From: Psychroflexus aurantiacus
GTDB taxonomy: Bacteria; Bacteroidota; Bacteroidia; Flavobacteriales; Flavobacteriaceae
Assembly (NCBI RefSeq): GCF_010820555.1
Contig: NZ_JAAIKD010000005.1
Location: 1-64,000 of the forward strand
Length of the DNA stretch: 64,000 bases
Reading direction: 5' to 3'
Shown here: one piece after another, positions 60,901 through 64,000 of the stretch
How the letters are laid out: every line of letters begins with the position of its first letter
Position numbering within the stretch: the stretch's first letter is position 1
Position numbers and translations under genes: made by a program
The notes under the pieces: model-generated
What the model saw: only the letters and a program-made list of their open reading frames with translations
Databases searched by the model: none
Told to the model about the DNA's origin: nothing

Positions 60901-61852
60901 CCAAACCGTGGAAGGCAGAGAGCGTTACGGGGTAAGAGTTCGTTATCCGCGTGAAATGAGAAATACGCCGGAAAGGTTAGAAAATATGCTGATCTCGACC
61001 TCCTCAGGAACTCAGATTCCGCTGAGTGAACTTGTAGAAATAGAATATGAACGCGGTCCGCAAATGATCAAAAGAGAGAACACCTTTTTGAATTCATATG
61101 TGCTTTTCGATCGTGCCGACGGTATTGCTGAAGTTACTGCGGTGGAAGCTGCCAGAGCCGCTATTACTAAAGAAATCAACACCGGAAACCTGAAGGTGCC
61201 AAGTGGGGTGAGCTACAGGTTTGCAGGAAGTTTTGAAAACCAAATACGTTCGGAAAAGCGATTATCCATGATTATCCCCGTGGTTTTTGTGGTGATTTTT
61301 TTGATTTTGTACTTCCAGTTCAAGTCGGTTCGCATCAGTATGATGGTTTTTTCCTCCATCGCTTTAGCCTTTAGTGGTGGATTTATCATGATTTGGCTTT
61401 ACGGACAAGACTGGTTTTTAAACATTAGCTGGTTTGGACAAAATCTTCGGGATATTTTTCAGCTCAAAACCATCAATTTAAGTGTAGCGGTGTGGGTTGG
61501 ATTCATCGCCTTATTTGGAATTGCGACCGATGATGCCGTGCTGATGGCGACTTACCTGAAACAGTCCTTCAAGAGAAATCCTACCAAATCCAAGGCAGAA
61601 CTTCGTGAAGCTGTTATGGAAGGGGGACTCAAACGAATTCGTCCGGCGGTGATGACTTCAGTAACCACTGTCATCGCTCTTTTACCGGTTTTATCGTCAA
61701 CGGGTAAAGGTTCGGATATTATGGTGCCTATGGCGATTCCTGCTTTTGGCGGCATGTTGATGGCGAGTTTGACCTATTTCTTACTGCCTGTTTTGTTTTA
61801 TATCATTTACAGCAGACAGTTAAAAACGACTTCTGAAATTGATCTCGAATAA
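57938..61852 (+). CDS. CusA/CzcA family heavy-metal RND efflux pump
   Basis: This 1304-residue HME-RND proton antiporter is related to CusA (about 1,050 residues). The family's proton-relay aspartate is in GIAIAIGTMIDLAII. PISMFENLI and QIMLQTGMRAPMGIKVSG are the metal-site and substrate-loop landmarks. Two insertions explain the length. One of about 105 residues (~521-627) adds about four hydrophobic helices between the two halves. One of about 95 residues in the second periplasmic part (~770-880) is acidic. It works with the TolC and adaptor genes downstream to export copper/silver-like ions; the metal is inferred. Confidence 0.92.
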   Translation: MLNNIIKFFLNQRLVAFILLATIVIGGLMVSPFQWADSFLPKNSIPVDAIPNTGANQQIIFTEWPGRSPQDIDDQITYPLTTYLLGLPGVETVRSSSMFGFSSIYVIFEDGVEFYWSRSRILEKLSSIPKGLLPAEAKPTLGPDATALGQVFWYTLEPRDKNNEPSGGWNLDEIRSVQDFYVKYGLSSAKGISEVASIGGFVKEYQIDVNPEALKSYDIPLMQVAKAVKESNRDVGAKTLEINQVEYIVRGLGYIENLADFESIVVDERQNVPIYLKDVAKIKIGPSQRRGILDRAGADVVGGVVIARDGFNPMQAIINVKEKIEEISPGLPSKILADGTESQLEIVPFYDRSELINETIGTLEEAISLQLIIAILVVIIIVFNLRASLVISAVLPISVLLVFIGMKFFHVQANIVALSGIAIAIGTMIDLAIILSENVLKKLEESPQKSLVSNIYKGSSEVSSAILTAVLTTVISFVPVFALEAAEGKLFIPLAYTKTFALISAFLVTVLILPSLMYMVFKIKINKTKTAYYLNAFLGLVGVWTIFYEFWLGLFIILYAVSYFMSYQTYFKAYRVKNLHFYVLVTGVLVLLSWLWLPLGPQQSMISNVFFVGILVGVLLGFYLLLQKYYAQILTLFLKHVRIFLVLPVLAIGIGVMIWLGFSTTFQWSKQAANAVGLFIEDTGVWKAMDKTFPGIGEEFMPSLDEGSFILMPTSMAHSGIEFNKEKLQQMDILVKQIPEVETVVGKLGRVESAIDPAPISMFENLITYKTEFIQNAQGELQAYRVDNDGRFRVEGVRIQNGEVDISKNSEDVLWFDNSEFVFQNESGKAFSEQIQSELLYEIENDFKPFLIQDEDGNYFRNWRQHIKSPDDIWSEISEVTRIPGITSAPKLQPIETRQIMLQTGMRAPMGIKVSGPDLQTIEDFGKELEGILKQVDKLKTQAVFADRVVAKPYLHLNLNRKNLARYGMTVNEVQEYISVAIGGEYLTQTVEGRERYGVRVRYPREMRNTPERLENMLISTSSGTQIPLSELVEIEYERGPQMIKRENTFLNSYVLFDRADGIAEVTAVEAARAAITKEINTGNLKVPSGVSYRFAGSFENQIRSEKRLSMIIPVVFVVIFLILYFQFKSVRISMMVFSSIALAFSGGFIMIWLYGQDWFLNISWFGQNLRDIFQLKTINLSVAVWVGFIALFGIATDDAVLMATYLKQSFKRNPTKSKAELREAVMEGGLKRIRPAVMTSVTTVIALLPVLSSTGKGSDIMVPMAIPAFGGMLMASLTYFLLPVLFYIIYSRQLKTTSEIDLE

Positions 61853-61870
61853 ATTTAATAAACGAAAACT

Positions 61871-63136
61871 ATGTTTAATACCTATCCCATAAAATCACCC
61901 GGCAGCTCCCTGAAGCTTGTTCTAATTGGACTGCTGTTCTGCCTTGGTTTTAAGCTGAACGCCCAAAGCCTTGAGGTTTTAAAAACCACTGCGGCAGAAA
62001 ATAATCTGGAACTAAAAGCCCAGTATAAGCGCTTTGAAGCTCAGATTGAAGGCATAACACTAGCCAAATCCTGGCAGGATCCCAACCTGAGTTTTGGTTA
62101 TTTCATCAGTCCCATAGAAACTCGGGTGGGTCCACAAATCGCGAGATTTTCCCTGACTCAAATGCTACCCTGGTTTGGAACCTTTAAAGTAAAAGGTGAT
62201 ATGGCAGCTTACAAAGGCGAAGCCGAATTTGAGAAATTTCAGGATCAAAAACTGAAATTGTACCTCAAGGTGGCACAACAGTATTATGAGCTCTCGGCTT
62301 TAAGATATATTGCTGAACTCGAAGAAGAACAGCTCGAAATTTTAGAAGACCTGAAATCTATCGTAGAATCTAACTACGAAAATAACAAAGCAGATTTGGT
62401 GGATATTTTAAGAGTTGAGCTGGATATGGATAAGCAGTTGAATGTCCTTCAGGTCCTGAAAGATCAAGATCAAGCTTTAGTGACTCAGCTTAATCAGATG
62501 ATGAACAGGCAGTTGGAGGCAGAGGTCTTAATTTCAAATCCAAAGCAGATTCTGGAACAAATCCAATTCATAGAGAGCGATACGCTTTCGAAAGCGCATC
62601 CTCGTCTGGAACGCATTCGCAGTTTGCAGGACTCCAATGCAGCAGAAAGTGAGTTGGCTCAAAAACAGGCCATGCCGCAGTTTGGTTTAGGCTTGGATTA
62701 TGCGATTATTCAAAATCAAAACGTGATGAATGCAGACGCTGGTCAGGATGCGATAATGCCTATGCTATCGGTGAGTTTACCCATTTTTGGAAAGAAAAAT
62801 AAATCCAGAAAAAAAGCGGTTTCCCTTCAGGGCGAGGCGATACAATTTCAGCTGGAAAATGAAAAAACGCTTTTAAGAACCGAAATTCAAGTGGCAAAGT
62901 ACAAGCAGGATGAACTTTTTGATCGTCTTGATTTATATGAAAAACAACTCCTGAGGTTAAAAGATATTTTACAGCTTTCAGAAGTTGCTTTAGCCAATGC
63001 CTCCATGGAAATCGAGGAAGTTTTACGCTTGTATCAGGAGCGATTACTCTACCTGAAACAGCAGGCTCAGGCTTTAGCAAATCTTCAAAAAACAAATGAA
63101 ACCTTAGGTTACCTCACTTCAAATTCAGCATTATGA
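61871..63136 (+). CDS. TolC family outer-membrane efflux protein
   Basis: This 421-residue protein has a signal peptide ending LNAQ and two TolC-type repeats of long coiled-coil helices (YYELSALRYIAELEEEQLEI, and VALANASMEIEEVLRLYQE). Strands such as WQDPNLSFGYFISP and MPQFGLGLDY would line the barrel. It forms the outer-membrane exit duct for the RND pump, whose gene ends 18 bp upstream. Its stop overlaps the adaptor start by 4 bp (ATGA). Confidence 0.9.
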   Translation: MFNTYPIKSPGSSLKLVLIGLLFCLGFKLNAQSLEVLKTTAAENNLELKAQYKRFEAQIEGITLAKSWQDPNLSFGYFISPIETRVGPQIARFSLTQMLPWFGTFKVKGDMAAYKGEAEFEKFQDQKLKLYLKVAQQYYELSALRYIAELEEEQLEILEDLKSIVESNYENNKADLVDILRVELDMDKQLNVLQVLKDQDQALVTQLNQMMNRQLEAEVLISNPKQILEQIQFIESDTLSKAHPRLERIRSLQDSNAAESELAQKQAMPQFGLGLDYAIIQNQNVMNADAGQDAIMPMLSVSLPIFGKKNKSRKKAVSLQGEAIQFQLENEKTLLRTEIQVAKYKQDELFDRLDLYEKQLLRLKDILQLSEVALANASMEIEEVLRLYQERLLYLKQQAQALANLQKTNETLGYLTSNSAL

Positions 63137-64000
63137 AAACGCAATACAAATATTATTTAGGCTTTATTGTCATATTTATCATCGGCATTTTTTTAGGGAT
63201 TACTTTGTTTTCACCTGAACCTAAAAAAGAGGATGCCCATAATCATTCTCAGGAGCAGGCAGGCGAAGCAGTCTGGACTTGTTCGATGCATCCTCAGATC
63301 CGTCAGGACGAGCCGGGCGACTGTCCCATTTGTGGAATGGATTTAATTCCTGCAAGTAAAATGGAAGAAAGCATTGATCCGGATGCTATCAAAATGAGTA
63401 AAACTGCTCGAAAACTGGCTCAAGTAGCAACCACCAGACTTGGAACTCAAAACTATGAATCCAACCTGAATTTATCGGGTCAGTTACAAGTCAATGCAGA
63501 TAACACCTTTTCCATATCCACGAATTTCAAAGCCAGAATTGAACGGCTTTTTGTAAACGAAGAAGGAGAACAGGTAAGCAAAGGAGAAGTAGTGGCAGAA
63601 GTTTATGCGCCTGAAATTCAGGTTTTAAAAGAAGAACTGGAACTGGCCAGACGCCAGGGAAACGAGCTTTTGCTGAATAGCATCCTCCAAAAAATTCAAA
63701 ATTACGAATTGTCTGTCGATGATGTTGAGTCACTGAAAAACGGAAGATTGAATCTGCGCTCTCCGAAAACAGGGATAATTACAAACTTGAAAGTCACCCA
63801 GGGTGATAATTTGAAAGCCGGCCAAAGCTTAATGAGCATTGCAGATTTGTCCAGTCTTTGGGCAATCCTAGATGTTTATGAAAACGATCTCAACAAAATA
63901 AATGTAGGCGACAAATTAAAATTAGAGACACCAAACTATAAAAAAGTTTCAGGAGAAGTCACTTTTATTACACCTGTTTTGGATGACGAGACTCGGTCTG
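63133..64000 (+). CDS. CusB-like periplasmic adaptor subunit, cut by window end
   Basis: The reading frame opens at the ATG at 63133 and is still open at the last base: 289 codons are visible, so the C-terminus is missing. An N-terminal membrane anchor (LGFIVIFIIGIFLGITLF) is followed by a heavy-metal binding motif (WTCSMHPQIRQDEPGDCPICGMDL). Next come a lipoyl-like and coiled-coil region (ELELARRQGNELLL) and a beta-barrel segment (LRSPKTGIITNLKVTQGDNL). It links the CusA-like pump to TolC. The translation overlaps the TolC stop by 4 bp. Confidence 0.92.
   Translation, partial: MKTQYKYYLGFIVIFIIGIFLGITLFSPEPKKEDAHNHSQEQAGEAVWTCSMHPQIRQDEPGDCPICGMDLIPASKMEESIDPDAIKMSKTARKLAQVATTRLGTQNYESNLNLSGQLQVNADNTFSISTNFKARIERLFVNEEGEQVSKGEVVAEVYAPEIQVLKEELELARRQGNELLLNSILQKIQNYELSVDDVESLKNGRLNLRSPKTGIITNLKVTQGDNLKAGQSLMSIADLSSLWAILDVYENDLNKINVGDKLKLETPNYKKVSGEVTFITPVLDDETRS

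Overview
This window looks like chromosome from a marine-type member of the Flavobacteriaceae (Bacteroidota). It is moderately AT-rich. Starts mostly lack Shine-Dalgarno sequences, and many are preceded by the Bacteroidota -7 promoter element TAnnTTTG. Several families are characteristic of the group: type III pantothenate kinase, class II HMG-CoA reductase with a GYDIA-type GHMP kinase, the exosortase F pair, GIN-domain proteins, the ABC-permease/M1-peptidase fusion, and the coaX-to-lptC envelope cluster. The genus cannot be fixed from sequence alone.

Layout. 0-9.3 kb: housekeeping and envelope genes (DUF3109, MarC, an ABC ATPase with a permease-peptidase fusion, a ligase-associated exonuclease, a GIN-domain protein, LpxH, TatA). 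9.3-16.7 kb: an M23 peptidase, a GH3-family enzyme and a DUF6909-type protein whose C-terminus looks like a nucleosidase, then the complete dTDP-L-rhamnose operon rfbBACD. 17-25 kb: mfd, a SAM methyltransferase, an ABC-F ATPase, asd and two small membrane proteins. 25-32.9 kb: an accessory, partly decayed stretch. It holds a broken RelE/ParE toxin-antitoxin pair, a prolyl oligopeptidase, an M23 peptidase, a secreted EF-hand protein, a secreted protein of unknown family, a broken DUF418 gene, and a GIY-YIG nuclease cassette bounded by partial copies of the 3' end of the neighbouring tRNA-Phe.

32.9-40.6 kb: a tightly packed envelope operon (coaX, an outer-membrane protein, a TPR protein, lptC, a small membrane protein, a CNNM/CBS protein) followed by the periplasmic PpiD-type foldase. 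40.6-42.9 kb: the mevalonate-pathway pair. 43-47.7 kb: a secreted dipeptidyl peptidase IV, a POT-family peptide importer and a thioredoxin-like protein, which together suggest peptide scavenging. 47.7-56 kb: the start of an exopolysaccharide locus. A leftward operon (Wza, Wzc tyrosine kinase, NlpC/P60 hydrolase, ComEC) faces a rightward WbpM/CapD-type sugar dehydratase across a 464-bp intergenic region. 56-57.4 kb: a GAF protein and the exosortase XrtF with its associated protein. 57.4-64 kb: a copper/silver-type efflux operon (HYC_CC_PP protein, CusA-like RND pump, TolC, and a CusB-like adaptor cut by the window end).

The signal most worth following is the tRNA-Phe/GIY-YIG cassette at 32.25-32.87 kb. 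An exact 81-bp direct repeat, offset by 448 bp, encloses a single-domain GIY-YIG nuclease gene. Next to it are T-arm/acceptor copies of tRNA-Phe in which the T-loop has been replaced by a 16-nt palindrome. Second-tier leads are the orphan exosortase beside the polysaccharide locus, the nucleosidase-like DUF6909 protein paired with GH3, the permease-peptidase fusion, and a 29-bp palindrome just ahead of the metal-efflux pump.
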